Below, piece after piece: positions 1-8,527 of a stretch of DNA of 64,000 nucleotides. Source of the DNA: Actinomadura opuntiae (GTDB lineage Bacteria; Actinomycetota; Actinomycetes; Streptosporangiales; Streptosporangiaceae); assembly GCF_030283205.1 (NCBI RefSeq), contig NZ_JASNWF010000019.1, forward strand, positions 62,001 through 126,000, given 5' to 3'. The position numbers and the translations under genes are program-made. The notes below the pieces were generated by a model. The model worked only from the letters and a program-made list of their open reading frames with translations. It searched no databases and was not told where the DNA came from. The stretch's first letter is position 1. Each line of letters opens with the position of its first letter.

Positions 1-18
1 ATCGTAAGGACGTGAACG

Positions 19-2295
19 ATGACCCGCCGCGCGCCCGCCGACGACTTCGACGACACCGGGATGCGAGTGTCGAAACCGAAGACGTGGGCGGCCGGAGTAC
101 CGGGGGTCTCGGCGGCGCTGAAGCAGTCCTACGACCAGATGGGCGTCCGCCGGACCGCGCTGACGCTGCTGCGCGTCAACCAGAAGCAGGGGTTCGACTG
201 CCCGGGCTGCGCGTGGCCCGAGGGCGACCACCGGCACGTCGCCGAGTTCTGCGAGAACGGCGCCAAGGCCGTCGCGGAGGAGGCGACGACGCGCCGTGTC
301 ACCCGCGAGTTCTTCGCCGCGCACACGGTCGGCGAGCTGGCGGAGCGCTCCGACCACTGGCTCGGGCAGCAGGGCCGGCTCACCGAGCCGATGCTGAAGC
401 GCGCCGGGTCTGAGCACTACGAGCCGGTGTCGTGGGACGACGCGTTCGGGCTGCTGGCGTCCGAGCTGAACGCCCTGGACTCCCCCGACGAGGCCGTCTT
501 CTACACCTCGGGGCGCACCAGCAACGAGGCCGCGTTCGCCTACCAGCTGTTCGCCCGCGCGTTCGGCACGAACAACCTGCCCGACTGCAGCAACATGTGC
601 CACGAGTCGTCCGGGTCGGCGCTCGGCGAGACGATCGGCATCGGCAAGGGCTCGGTGCTGCTGGAGGATCTCGACAAGGCCGATCTGATCTTCGTCGTCG
701 GGCAGAACCCCGGCACCAACCACCCGCGGATGCTGTCGGCGCTGGAACGGGCCAAGAAGGCGGGCGCGCGGATCGTCGCGGTCAACCCGCTGCCCGAGGC
801 GGGGCTGATGCGGTTCCGGAACCCGCAGCGGCCGTCCGGCGTCACCGGGCGCGGCACCGCGCTCGCCGACCGGTTCCTGCAGATCCGGCTGAACGGCGAC
901 CTCGCCCTCTTCCAGGCCCTCAACCGGATGCTCCTCGAATCGGACGCGCCCGACGCCCTCGACCGGGAGTTCCTCGACGCCCACGCCCACGGCTTCGCGG
1001 CGTTCGAGAAGCACGTACGCGCCCTGGACTGGGACGACGTGCTGGAGGCGACCGGTCTGACCCGCGACGAGATCGCCGCGACGCTCGGCGACGTGCTCGC
1101 CTCCAAGCGGATCGTGGTGTGCTGGGCGATGGGCCTCACCCAGCACCGCAACTCGGTGCCGACGATCCGCGAGGTCGTCAACTTCCTGCTGCTGCGCGGC
1201 AACATCGGCCGTCCCGGCGCGGGCGTCTGCCCGGTGCGCGGCCACTCCAACGTCCAGGGCGACCGGACGATGGGCATCTACGAGAAGCCCAAGCCGGAGT
1301 TCCTCGACGCGCTCGCCGCGGAGTTCTCGTTCGAGCCGCCGCGCGAGCACGGCCTGGACACCGTGGACGCGATCCGCGCCATGCGCGACGGCAAGGCGAA
1401 GGTGTTCTTCGGCATGGGCGGCAACTTCGTCCGCGCCACCCCCGACTCCGACGTCACCGAGAAGGCGCTGCGCTCCTGCCGGCTGACCGCGCAGGTGTCG
1501 ACGAAGCTGAACCGCTCGCACGCGGTGACCGGCGAGCTCGCCCTCATCCTGCCGACGCTCGGTCGCACCGAGCGCGACGAGCAGGCGTCCGGGCCGCAGT
1601 TCGTCTCCGTGGAGGACTCGATGGGCATGGTGCACGCCTCGCGCGGCCGCCTCGCCCCCGCCTCGGAGCACCTGCTGTCGGAGGTCGCGATCGCCTGCCG
1701 CCTCGCGCGGGCGACGCTCCCCGGTTCGGGCATCGGCTGGGACGCGATGGAGCGCGACTACGACGTGATCCGCGACCACGTGTCCCGGGTCGTCCCCGGC
1801 TTCGCCGACTACAACGCCCGCGTCCGCGCCCCGTCCGGCTTCGTGTTGCCCCACGCGCCGCGCGACGAGCGCCGCTTCCCGACCGCCACCGGCAAGGCGA
1901 ACCTGACGGTGAACGAGCTGGAGGTGCTGCGGGTCCCGGAGGGGCGGCTGCTGCTCCAGACCGTCCGCAGCCACGACCAGTACAACACCACCATCTACGG
2001 CCTGGACGACCGCTACCGCGGCATCAAAGCGGGGCGCCGCGTCGTGTTCGTCAACCCCGCCGACCTGTCCGACCTCGGCATCGCCGACGGCGCCACGGTC
2101 GACCTGGTCTCCGAGTGGACCGACGGCGTCGAACGCCGGGCTCCCGCCTTCCGCGTCGTCGCCTACCCGACCGCGCGCGGTTGCGCGGCGGCCTACTTCC
2201 CGGAGACGAACGTCCTGGTCCCGCTCGACAGCACCGCCGAGATCAGCAACACCCCGACCTCCAAGTCCGTCACCGTCCGCCTGATCCCCGCCTGA
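19..2295 (+). CDS. FdhF/YdeP-family molybdopterin oxidoreductase
   Basis: Predicted cytoplasmic oxidoreductase carrying a bis-MGD molybdenum cofactor and an Fe-S centre. The 758 residues match full-length YdeP-type proteins. Cys61, Cys64 and Cys78 (CPGC...FC) form an N-terminal cluster-binding pattern. Cys194 in SNMCHESSG lies where formate dehydrogenases carry their metal-ligand Cys/Sec. The C-terminal third has the molydopterin-dinucleotide-binding region (HDQYNTTIYG near 654). TAAGGA at 5-10 sits 8 bases before the ATG and fixes the start. It stands alone, with no diaphorase or FdhD gene in view. Formate as substrate is not shown; E. coli YdeP is linked to acid resistance, and the true substrate here is open. 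Confidence 0.88.
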   Translation: MTRRAPADDFDDTGMRVSKPKTWAAGVPGVSAALKQSYDQMGVRRTALTLLRVNQKQGFDCPGCAWPEGDHRHVAEFCENGAKAVAEEATTRRVTREFFAAHTVGELAERSDHWLGQQGRLTEPMLKRAGSEHYEPVSWDDAFGLLASELNALDSPDEAVFYTSGRTSNEAAFAYQLFARAFGTNNLPDCSNMCHESSGSALGETIGIGKGSVLLEDLDKADLIFVVGQNPGTNHPRMLSALERAKKAGARIVAVNPLPEAGLMRFRNPQRPSGVTGRGTALADRFLQIRLNGDLALFQALNRMLLESDAPDALDREFLDAHAHGFAAFEKHVRALDWDDVLEATGLTRDEIAATLGDVLASKRIVVCWAMGLTQHRNSVPTIREVVNFLLLRGNIGRPGAGVCPVRGHSNVQGDRTMGIYEKPKPEFLDALAAEFSFEPPREHGLDTVDAIRAMRDGKAKVFFGMGGNFVRATPDSDVTEKALRSCRLTAQVSTKLNRSHAVTGELALILPTLGRTERDEQASGPQFVSVEDSMGMVHASRGRLAPASEHLLSEVAIACRLARATLPGSGIGWDAMERDYDVIRDHVSRVVPGFADYNARVRAPSGFVLPHAPRDERRFPTATGKANLTVNELEVLRVPEGRLLLQTVRSHDQYNTTIYGLDDRYRGIKAGRRVVFVNPADLSDLGIADGATVDLVSEWTDGVERRAPAFRVVAYPTARGCAAAYFPETNVLVPLDSTAEISNTPTSKSVTVRLIPA

Positions 2296-2345
2296 CCGGT
2301 ACGGCATGGCGTCCGCAATGCCGGTCGCGCCGTTCCGCGCTGGTT

Positions 2346-2351
2346 TAGGCT
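2346..2351 (+). promoter_or_regulatory. -10 hexamer TAGGCT of DUF1707 gene (leaderless)
   Basis: TAGGCT lies exactly 6 bases before the ATG at 2358, so transcription would begin at or next to the start codon. The only purine run, AGGG at 2353-2356, is too close to act as a ribosome binding site. No convincing -35 element is seen. Confidence 0.5.
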
Positions 2352-2357
2352 CAGGGC

Positions 2358-3020
2358 ATGACGAACCTGCCGGAACATGCCGGTACGCCCGGCACGCCGG
2401 AGATGCGGGCGGGCGACGCCGACCGGGACCGGGTCGCGCAGGTGCTGCGTGACGCGGCCGGGGACGGGCGGCTCACGCTCGACGAACTCGACGAGCGGCT
2501 GGACGCGGTGTACGCGGCCAAGACCTACGCCGACCTGGAGCCGCTCACCCGCGACCTGCCGGTGGCCGGAACGTCCGCCGCGCCCGTGTCCCAGACGGGC
2601 GCGGACTGGCGGCCGGTCGACGGGGCCCCGTCCTGGTCGTCCGGCATCGGGATCATGAGCGGGTTCACCCGGACGGGCGTGTGGAACGTCCCGCGCTCGT
2701 TCTTCGCGTTCGCCTTCTGGGGCGGCGGGAAGATCGACCTGCGCGAGGCCCGGTTCACCGAGGACCAGGTGACGATCCGGGCGTTCGCCGTCATGGGCGG
2801 CGTGGACATCGTCGTCCCCGAGGACATCACGGTGCACGTCAAGGGCATCGGCATCATGGGCGGTTTCGATCACGGCGCGAGCGCGGTCGGCGTCCCCGGC
2901 TCCCCGACGGTCGTCGTCAGGGGCTTCGCGTTCTGGGGCGGCGTCGACGTCAAGCGCAGGGCCCGCCGCCAGGAGAAGAAGCTCCGCAAGGAGCTGAGAA
3001 AGCGCGGGAACGACTCCTGA
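2358..3020 (+). CDS. DUF1707 domain protein with LiaF-like C-terminus
   Basis: Residues about 16-68 are a DUF1707 domain (RAGDADRDRVAQVL, then LTLDELDERLDAVY), a short helical module very common in actinobacteria and often found on proteins that regulate or accompany membrane stress responses. The C-terminal half has repeated beta-strand units (AFAFWGGGKIDLREA, AVMGGVDIVVPEDITV, GIGIMGGFDHGA, GFAFWGGVDVK) that resemble the LiaF/cell-wall-active antibiotic response fold. There is no transmembrane helix, unlike many relatives that have two, so it is probably soluble. The end is basic (KKLRKELRKRG). Probably monocistronic. The biochemical role is unknown. Confidence 0.85.
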   Translation: MTNLPEHAGTPGTPEMRAGDADRDRVAQVLRDAAGDGRLTLDELDERLDAVYAAKTYADLEPLTRDLPVAGTSAAPVSQTGADWRPVDGAPSWSSGIGIMSGFTRTGVWNVPRSFFAFAFWGGGKIDLREARFTEDQVTIRAFAVMGGVDIVVPEDITVHVKGIGIMGGFDHGASAVGVPGSPTVVVRGFAFWGGVDVKRRARRQEKKLRKELRKRGNDS

Positions 3021-3065
3021 CCCGCCCGCGGAGCCACCCCCCCCGCGGTCTCGCCCGGCGTGCGG

Positions 3066-4085
3066 CTAGGGCGTTGTCGTAGGCCGGTCGATCAGCGCGG
3101 AGCCGAAGACCCACGGGGACGTCTGGGCGATGAAGTCGTTCGGGAATCCGAGGGTGAAGCCGGTGGCCTCCTCCAGGCGGGCGACGGTCTCGGTCGGGAG
3201 GGTGAGGTCGGCGGCGGCGAGGTTGTCGCGGAGCTGGTCCGCGGTACGGGCTCCGACGATGGGATGGATAGCGCCTGAGCGGTTCATCGTCCAGGCGATC
3301 GCGACCTGCGAGGGCGCGGCGCCGATCTCGTCGGCGACGTCCTGGACGACCCGGGCGACGGCGTGGTCCCTGTCCGAAAGGGACGCCGAGGCCAGCCGGC
3401 CGCCTGCGGCGGACTCCGGGCGGCTGTACTTGCCGGACAGGACCCCGCCGGCCAGCGGGCTCCACGCGGTGACGCCGAGGCCGAGCGACTCGGCCATCGG
3501 CAGCAGTTCGCGTTCGATGTCGCGCTGAAGCAGGCTGTAGGGAACCTGCAGGCCGACGAACGGGCTCCATCCGTGCCACTGCGCCAGCGTGTTGGCACGG
3601 GCGACGACCCAGGCCGGTGTGTCGGAGATGCCCACGTAGAGCACCTTGCCCGCCCGTACCGCGTCGTCCAGCGCCCGCATCGTCTCCTCGATCGGCGTGT
3701 GCCGGTCCCACATGTGCACCCAGTAGACGTCCACGTGGTCGGTGCGCAGGCGGCGGAGGCTGGTCTCCAGGGATGCGCGCAGGTTCTTGCGATGGTTCCC
3801 GGCGGCGTTGGGGTCGGTACGGTCGCGGGAGACCGTGTACTTCGTCCCGAGCACGAACGACTCGCGGCGCCCGGCCAGCAGCTCCCCGAGGAACTCCTCG
3901 CTCGCCCCGTCCCGGTAGTTGACGGCGGTGTCGATCATGTTGCCGCCGGCCTCGGCGTACAGGTCCAGCATCCGCCGGCATTCGGGCATCGGCGCGCCGA
4001 CCCCGCCCTGCTCTCCGAACGTCATCGCGCCCAGGACCAGGTCCGAGACGCGAAGGCCGCTGGTCCCGAGGGTGCGGTACCTCAT
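3066..4085 (-). CDS. Aldo/keto reductase
   Basis: NADPH-dependent carbonyl reductase-type TIM barrel of 339 residues. The N-terminus MRYRTLGTSGLRVSDLVLG is typical of the family. The catalytic set is visible: Asp/Tyr in MIDTAVNY, Lys in GTKYTV and His in YWVHMWD. The late motif IVGARTADQLRDNL binds the nucleotide adenosine phosphate. The start is the ATG at 4083-4085, which overlaps the stop of the upstream VOC gene as ATGA, so the two are translationally coupled. Transcription probably comes from the promoter beyond 4528 controlled by the divergent TetR gene. The substrate is unknown. Confidence 0.9.
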   Translation of the reverse strand: MRYRTLGTSGLRVSDLVLGAMTFGEQGGVGAPMPECRRMLDLYAEAGGNMIDTAVNYRDGASEEFLGELLAGRRESFVLGTKYTVSRDRTDPNAAGNHRKNLRASLETSLRRLRTDHVDVYWVHMWDRHTPIEETMRALDDAVRAGKVLYVGISDTPAWVVARANTLAQWHGWSPFVGLQVPYSLLQRDIERELLPMAESLGLGVTAWSPLAGGVLSGKYSRPESAAGGRLASASLSDRDHAVARVVQDVADEIGAAPSQVAIAWTMNRSGAIHPIVGARTADQLRDNLAAADLTLPTETVARLEEATGFTLGFPNDFIAQTSPWVFGSALIDRPTTTP

Positions 4086-4528
4086 GCCGTCGCCGATCCG
4101 CCGAACAGCTCGGCGGCCCGCTCGGCGATCTCCGCGGGCGGCACGTCCCGCACGTGCTGGTCCAGCGCCCAGCGGTGCCCGAACGGGTCCAGGAACTGGC
4201 CGGTGCGGTCGCCCCAGAACGCATCGTGGACCGGCTCGAAGACCGTGGCCCCGGCCCGCAGCGCGCGAGCCGAGGCGGCGTCGGCGTCGGGGACCCCGAC
4301 GTGCAGGGCGGCGGGCGTGCCGCCCAGCGCGGCCGGGGTGCGCATGCCCCGCTCGGGCATCTCCCCCGCCACCGCCAGGACGGTGTCGCCGAGCCGCAGT
4401 TCCACGGTCAGCGTGTGGCCGCCGGGGAGCGTGAGGCGGCTCGTCTCCTGCGCTCCGAGCGCCTCGGCGTACCAGGAGGCGGCGCGGTCCGGGTCGTCGA
4501 CGACCAAATGAATCGCTATCTGCGTCAT
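4082..4528 (-). CDS. VOC (glyoxalase/bleomycin-resistance fold) protein
   Basis: 148-residue vicinal-oxygen-chelate protein, related to PhnB/YaeR-like glyoxalase-fold proteins. MTQIAIHLVVDDPDRAASWY begins the first beta-alpha-beta module; GDRTGQFLDPFGHRWAL ends the second. It may bind a metal and a small electrophile or antibiotic, but no substrate can be named. The minus-strand hexamer TATGGT (4540 to 4535) lies 6 bases before the ATG, so the mRNA is probably leaderless. It is the first gene of a two-gene unit with the aldo/keto reductase. Confidence 0.85.
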   Translation of the reverse strand: MTQIAIHLVVDDPDRAASWYAEALGAQETSRLTLPGGHTLTVELRLGDTVLAVAGEMPERGMRTPAALGGTPAALHVGVPDADAASARALRAGATVFEPVHDAFWGDRTGQFLDPFGHRWALDQHVRDVPPAEIAERAAELFGGSATA

Positions 4529-4534
4529 GCCATG

Positions 4535-4540
4535 ACCATA
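4535..4540 (-). promoter_or_regulatory. -10 hexamer TATGGT for VOC/aldo-keto reductase operon
   Basis: Read on the minus strand, TATGGT precedes the VOC start codon by 6 bases. It overlaps the left arm of the operator at 4536-4578, so a bound repressor would cover it. Confidence 0.5.
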
Positions 4541-4578
4541 CACACTGTCTGAACATAATGTCCATACAGTATGTATGG
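4536..4578. promoter_or_regulatory. Probable TetR operator, 13-17-13 inverted repeat
   Basis: Left arm CCATACACACTGT (4536-4548) and right arm ACAGTATGTATGG (4566-4578) are inverted copies matching at 12 of 13 positions, separated by 17 bases. The left arm covers the -10 of the leftward operon and the right arm lies just upstream of the tetR -10. This is the expected layout for a TetR repressor controlling itself and its divergent neighbours. Confidence 0.65.
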
Positions 4579-4585
4579 CCCTGGC

Positions 4586-4591
4586 TATGAT
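4586..4591 (+). promoter_or_regulatory. -10 hexamer TATGAT of tetR gene (leaderless)
   Basis: TATGAT matches the consensus TATAAT at five of six positions and ends 6 bases before the ATG at 4598. A weak -35 (CATACA, 4563-4568) lies 17 bases upstream inside the operator. Confidence 0.6.
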
Positions 4592-4597
4592 GGGCGC

Positions 4598-5251
4598 ATG
4601 CCCTCGAGACGACCCGCGAGCCCCACCCGTCGGTCCGGCCCGTCCCCGGCCTCCGCCGAGATCCGGGAGCGGATCCTGTCCGCGACGCGCGAGTTGCTGC
4701 GGGAGCACCGCTTCGACGGCCTCAGCGTGGCCGACATCCTGGCCGCCGCCGGGGTCTCCCGGGCCAGCTTCTACTTCTATTTCCCGAGCAAGCAGGCCGT
4801 GCTCGGCGAGCTGGTGCGCGAGGCCGTCGCGCAGGGGCGGCAGGCGGCGCGCCCCTGGATCGACGAGGAGCGGGATCCGGTCTCCGCGCTCCGGGCGGGC
4901 GTCACCGACGGGGCCCGGCTGTGGCGCGACAACGCCGGCGTCCTCATGGCCATCGTGGAGAACTGGGCGTCCGACGAGGGGCTCCGAGAGCTGTGGCTCC
5001 AGCAGATGGACCTGTTCACCGACGCCGCCGCCGCCCGTATCGAATCCGACCCCCGCGCCCGCGGACGACTCGGCTCCCTGGACACGCGCTCCGTGGCCGC
5101 ATCGCTGACCTGGCTGGGCGAGCGCCTCTACTATCTCGCCGCGGCCGCAGTCCCGCCGTTCGACGACGAGAAGGTCCTCATCGACGTCCTCACCAACGCC
5201 TGGACCTCCACCCTCTACGGCGACGACGCGCCTCGCCCGCCGGCCGCGTGA
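4598..5251 (+). CDS. TetR-family transcriptional regulator
   Basis: 217 residues. After a Pro/Ser-rich tail, residues about 21-67 form the TetR HTH (IRERILSATRELL, then VSRASFYFYFPSKQAVLGEL). The C-terminal ligand domain resembles the EthR-like group. The ATG at 4598 is preferred over the ATG at 4571 because a TATGAT -10 element lies between them. It is divergent from the VOC/aldo-keto reductase pair across a long inverted repeat, so it most likely represses both directions. The ligand is unknown. Confidence 0.9.
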   Translation: MPSRRPASPTRRSGPSPASAEIRERILSATRELLREHRFDGLSVADILAAAGVSRASFYFYFPSKQAVLGELVREAVAQGRQAARPWIDEERDPVSALRAGVTDGARLWRDNAGVLMAIVENWASDEGLRELWLQQMDLFTDAAAARIESDPRARGRLGSLDTRSVAASLTWLGERLYYLAAAAVPPFDDEKVLIDVLTNAWTSTLYGDDAPRPPAA

Positions 5252-5269
5252 GGTTCGACGCGGTGGGTG

Positions 5270-5965
5270 TCAGGTGGCGAGGCGGTCGAGCCATTCGGAG
5301 AGGAGCGCGGTCTCGGCGGGGGTGAGGCCGGACGGCGGGGAGGCCGACAGGGCGGCGCGGAGGGCGAGCGCGGAGGCGGTGCGGGCGTCGGGGGGCGCGG
5401 GCCGGTCCGCGGGGCCGTCGGGAACGGTGACGGCGGCGAGGACGGCCTCGCGGGTGCGGGCGGACAGGTCGCCGCCGTCGTCCCCGTTCGCGATCAGGAA
5501 GAGCACGACGCCGACGCCGGCGGCCTGGATCATCTGCGCGGCGGTCTCGACGGGGACGCGGAGCCGGCCCGCGCGGGCGACGGCACCGACGAGGCCGAGC
5601 AGGATCGCGTACGCCTCGTCCGCGGCGGGCGGGGTGCGCGGCGTGCCGTACATCAGCGCGTAGACGGCGGGGTGCGACACCCCGAACTCGACGTGCACGT
5701 CCCAGCCGTGGCGCAGGTCGTTGAGGGGGTCGCCGGTGCCGCGCTGGGCGCGCTTGCTCGCCAGGTACTCCTCGAAGCCGTGCGCGGCGACGGCGTCCAG
5801 CAGCCCCTGCTTGTCGCCGAAGTGGTGGTAGAGGGTGGGCGCGCCGACGCCGGCGGCGGCGCAGACGGCGCGGGTGGACACGGGCTCGCCGCCCGACTCG
5901 GCGATCAGCCGGGCGGCCGCCCGCAGGATCCGGTCCCGCCCGTCGGCGTCCTTCTGCGCGCTCAC
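5270..5965 (-). CDS. TetR-family transcriptional regulator
   Basis: 231 residues; the N-terminal HTH is clear (RDRILRAAARLIAES, VGAPTLYHHFGDKQGLLDAV), followed by a ligand-binding helical domain with an Ala-rich tail. The start is GTG at 5965. A minus-strand TAACAT (5978 to 5973) lies 7 bases upstream, consistent with a leaderless mRNA. A perfect 12-base palindrome covers this start region and suggests autoregulation. Divergent from the alcohol dehydrogenase at 6128, which is the likely target. Confidence 0.88.
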   Translation of the reverse strand: MSAQKDADGRDRILRAAARLIAESGGEPVSTRAVCAAAGVGAPTLYHHFGDKQGLLDAVAAHGFEEYLASKRAQRGTGDPLNDLRHGWDVHVEFGVSHPAVYALMYGTPRTPPAADEAYAILLGLVGAVARAGRLRVPVETAAQMIQAAGVGVVLFLIANGDDGGDLSARTREAVLAAVTVPDGPADRPAPPDARTASALALRAALSASPPSGLTPAETALLSEWLDRLAT

Positions 5966-5977
5966 AACATCGATGTT
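5966..5977. promoter_or_regulatory. Perfect palindrome AACATCGATGTT at tetR start
   Basis: A 12-base perfect palindrome directly abuts the GTG start of the minus-strand TetR gene and overlaps its TAACAT -10 (5978 to 5973). Probable autoregulatory operator. Confidence 0.45.
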
Positions 5978-6045
5978 ACAGAGTTTTCCGGAGCGTCGTT
6001 AAACGGGCTGACGTGGGCATACGCACCAGACGACGGCAACTGTCG

Positions 6046-6060
6046 TGTAGCGTCACTACA
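6046..6060. promoter_or_regulatory. Inverted repeat TGTAG-N5-CTACA upstream of alcohol dehydrogenase
   Basis: Perfect 5-base arms with a 5-base spacer lie in the gap between tetR and the dehydrogenase gene, a plausible second operator. Its sequence differs from the palindrome at 5966, so it may serve another protein. Confidence 0.35.
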
Positions 6061-6081
6061 GAAGCCGGTATATCGTTGATT

Positions 6082-6107
6082 TCAGCGGCCGGCGCTCCGG
6101 CCGCTGA
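6082..6107 (+). promoter_or_regulatory. Perfect 11-bp stem with 4-base loop in dehydrogenase leader
   Basis: TCAGCGGCCGG (6082-6092) and CCGGCCGCTGA (6097-6107) are exact inverted copies around CGCT. It ends 7 bases before the AGAGGAA ribosome binding site (6115-6121). It could be an operator, an mRNA-stabilising hairpin or an attenuator; there is no U-tract. Confidence 0.45.
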
Positions 6108-6127
6108 CGACCACGAGAGGAACACCG

Positions 6128-7141
6128 ATGCGCAGCGCCGTTCTCACCGCACAGGGCAAGCCGCTGGAGATCGTCGAGCGGGAGGTGCCGGAGCCCGGAC
6201 CGGGCGAGGTCCTGGTCAAGGTCACCGCCTGCGGGATGTGCTTCTCCGAGGTCGGCCTGTTCCACGGCCACTACCCGTTCGCCCGGTTCCCGACCGTCCC
6301 GGGGCACGAGATCAGCGGGGTCGTCGCCGCGCTCGGCCCGGGCGTCGACTTCCCCGAGCCCGGCACCCCGGTCGGCGCGCAGTGGCTCTACGGCTCCTGC
6401 GGCCGCTGCGACCAGTGCGTGCGCGGCGACCAGATCCTGTGCACGGGCGCGCCCCGCCGGGTCACCGGCATCACCGACGACGGCGGCTACGCCGAGTACC
6501 TCCTGGCCCGCGCCGGCTTCGTCACCCCGCTGCCGGACGGCCTGGACCCGGTCGCGGCGGCCCCGCTGATGTGCGCCGGGATCACCGCGTTCAACGGGCT
6601 GCGGCACGCGGGGGCGGTGGCCGGGTCGCGCGTCGCGGTACTCGGCACCGGCGGCGTCGGCGAGATGACCCTGCGGTTCGCGGCGGCGATGGGCGCCCGC
6701 GTCGCCGTGGTGTCCCGCTCGCGCCGCGCCGAGGAGGAGACCCGGCGGCGGGGCGCCGAGCTCTACGTCGCCACCGACGAGCAGGACCCGGCCGAGGCGC
6801 TGCGCGCCTGGGGCGGCGCCGACGTCATCGTCAACACCACGCCGAGCACCGCGCCGGCGCAGGCCGCGCTCGGCGGCGTCGCCCCGGACGGCACCCTGCT
6901 GATCGTCGGCGTCGGCGCCGACGACCTCGCGGTGGCGCCCGCCGCGCTCGTGATGAACCGGGTGCGGGTGATGGGCAGCCCGTCGGGCTCCCCGCACGAC
7001 CTGCGCGACACCCTGGCGTTCGCCGCCGCGCACGGGATCGTCCCCGACGTCACCCCGGTCACGCTGGACGAGGCGCCCGGCGTGCTCGCCACGATGGTCG
7101 AGGGCCGCCACCACGGCCGCTCGGTCATCACCTTCGAGTGA
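6128..7141 (+). CDS. Zinc-dependent medium-chain alcohol dehydrogenase
   Basis: 337 residues, MDR superfamily. Cys35 (TACGMCFSE) and His60-Glu61 (VPGHE) supply the catalytic zinc site. Cys91, Cys94, Cys97 and Cys105 (CGRCDQC...C) hold the structural zinc. The Rossmann motif is VLGTGGVGEM near 174. Reversible oxidation of an alcohol with NAD(P) is expected; the substrate cannot be read from sequence. AGAGGAA precedes the ATG by 6 bases. Transcribed away from its presumed TetR repressor, behind a leader containing a perfect stem-loop. The 3' end overlaps the convergent amidase gene by 14 bases. Confidence 0.92.
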   Translation: MRSAVLTAQGKPLEIVEREVPEPGPGEVLVKVTACGMCFSEVGLFHGHYPFARFPTVPGHEISGVVAALGPGVDFPEPGTPVGAQWLYGSCGRCDQCVRGDQILCTGAPRRVTGITDDGGYAEYLLARAGFVTPLPDGLDPVAAAPLMCAGITAFNGLRHAGAVAGSRVAVLGTGGVGEMTLRFAAAMGARVAVVSRSRRAEEETRRRGAELYVATDEQDPAEALRAWGGADVIVNTTPSTAPAQAALGGVAPDGTLLIVGVGADDLAVAPAALVMNRVRVMGSPSGSPHDLRDTLAFAAAHGIVPDVTPVTLDEAPGVLATMVEGRHHGRSVITFE

Positions 7142-8522
7142 ACCGCCTCCACGGCCTGGCCCGCTCGTAGGCGCGGCAGGCGGCCATGACCAGGGCGTCG
7201 GCGTGCCGGGCGCCGACGACCTGGAGGCCGATCGGCAGCCCGTCCGCGGTGAACCCGCACGGCAGGCTCGCGGCGGGCTGCTGGGTCATGTTGAACGGGT
7301 AGGTGAACGGGGTCCAGGACGTCCAGCGCGGCGACGGCGAGCCGGGCGGGACCTCCTGCCCAGCCTCGAACGCGGGGATCGGCACGGTCGGCGTGAGCAG
7401 CAGGTCGTAGCGCTCGTGGAACAGGCCCATGATCCGGCCCAGCTCCATCCGGCGCGCGGTCGCGGTGAGGTACTCGACGGCCGAGTACCGGGCGCCCTGC
7501 TCGCAGATCTCCCGCAGGCCCGGGTCGAGCCGCGCGCGCTGCTCGGCGGTGAGGTGCTCGACGACCTTCGCGGCGCCGGCGAACCAGAGCACCTCGAAGT
7601 CGGCGACGGGGTCGCCGAACCCCGGGTCGGCCTGCTCCACCTTGGCGCCCAGCTCAGCGAACGCCTCGGCCGCCGCAGCCACCGACGCGGCCACCTCCGG
7701 GTCGACCCGGGCGAACCCGAGGTCGGGGCTGAAGGCGACGCGCAGGCCGGTGAGGTCGTGCGGGCCGCCACCGGTGAACGGGGCGATTGGCGGCGGCAGG
7801 GACGACCAGTCCCGGCCGTCCGCGCCGCACACCGCGTCGAGCAGGAGTTCCGCGTCCGCGACGGTGTTGGTCATCGGGCCGGTGTGCGCGAGGGTCCCGA
7901 ACGGGCTGGCCGGGTAGTGCGGGATCCGGCCGTAGGTCGGCTTGATGGTGAAGGTGCCGGTGAACGCGGCGGGGATGCGCACCGAGCCGCCGCCGTCGGT
8001 GCCGAGCGCGAGCGGCGCCATGCCCGCCGCGACGGCCGCCGCCGCGCCGCCGCTCGACCCCCCGGGCGTGCGGGAGGCGTCCCACGGGTTGCGGGTGACG
8101 CCGGTCAGCGGGTTGTCGGTGACGCCCTTCCACGCGAACTCCGGCGTGGTCGTCTTGCCGACGAAGACGGCGCCCTGCTCGCGCAGCCGCGCGACCGACG
8201 GCGCGTCCTCCTCCCACGGCCCGGCGCGGTCGATGGTCGTGGACCCGCGCAGCGTCGGCCAGCCGCGGGTGAGCAGCACGTCCTTGATCGACACCGGCAC
8301 GCCGTCGAGCGCGCCGAGCGTCTCGCCGCGCCGCCACCGCTCGGCCGAGGCCCGCGCCATCCCCAGCGTGGTCTCCGGGTCGAGGAGGCAGAACGCGTTG
8401 AGCCGCGGATCCTCGCGCCCGATCCGCGCAAGGACGGCCTCGGCGGCCTCGACGGGCGAGAGCGTCCCCGCCCGGTACGCCTCCAGCAGTTCGACGGCGG
8501 TCAGGTCTGCCGCGTCCGTCAT
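7128..8522 (-). CDS. Amidase (amidase-signature family)
   Basis: 464-residue hydrolase of amide bonds. The Ser-cis-Ser-Lys triad is visible: Lys80 in VPVSIKDVL, cis-Ser156 in GGSSGG and nucleophile Ser180 in GTDGGGSVRIP, with the 24-residue Ser-Ser spacing known from fatty-acid amide hydrolase. It starts 5 bases after the stop of the D-2-hydroxyacid dehydrogenase gene and is therefore in its operon, under the GntR-type box at 9635. Within that regulon it may release ammonia from an amide intermediate; this is inferred from context only. Convergent 14-base overlap with the alcohol dehydrogenase. Confidence 0.92.
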   Translation of the reverse strand: MTDAADLTAVELLEAYRAGTLSPVEAAEAVLARIGREDPRLNAFCLLDPETTLGMARASAERWRRGETLGALDGVPVSIKDVLLTRGWPTLRGSTTIDRAGPWEEDAPSVARLREQGAVFVGKTTTPEFAWKGVTDNPLTGVTRNPWDASRTPGGSSGGAAAAVAAGMAPLALGTDGGGSVRIPAAFTGTFTIKPTYGRIPHYPASPFGTLAHTGPMTNTVADAELLLDAVCGADGRDWSSLPPPIAPFTGGGPHDLTGLRVAFSPDLGFARVDPEVAASVAAAAEAFAELGAKVEQADPGFGDPVADFEVLWFAGAAKVVEHLTAEQRARLDPGLREICEQGARYSAVEYLTATARRMELGRIMGLFHERYDLLLTPTVPIPAFEAGQEVPPGSPSPRWTSWTPFTYPFNMTQQPAASLPCGFTADGLPIGLQVVGARHADALVMAACRAYERARPWRRFTRR

Positions 8523-8527
8523 GGCCG

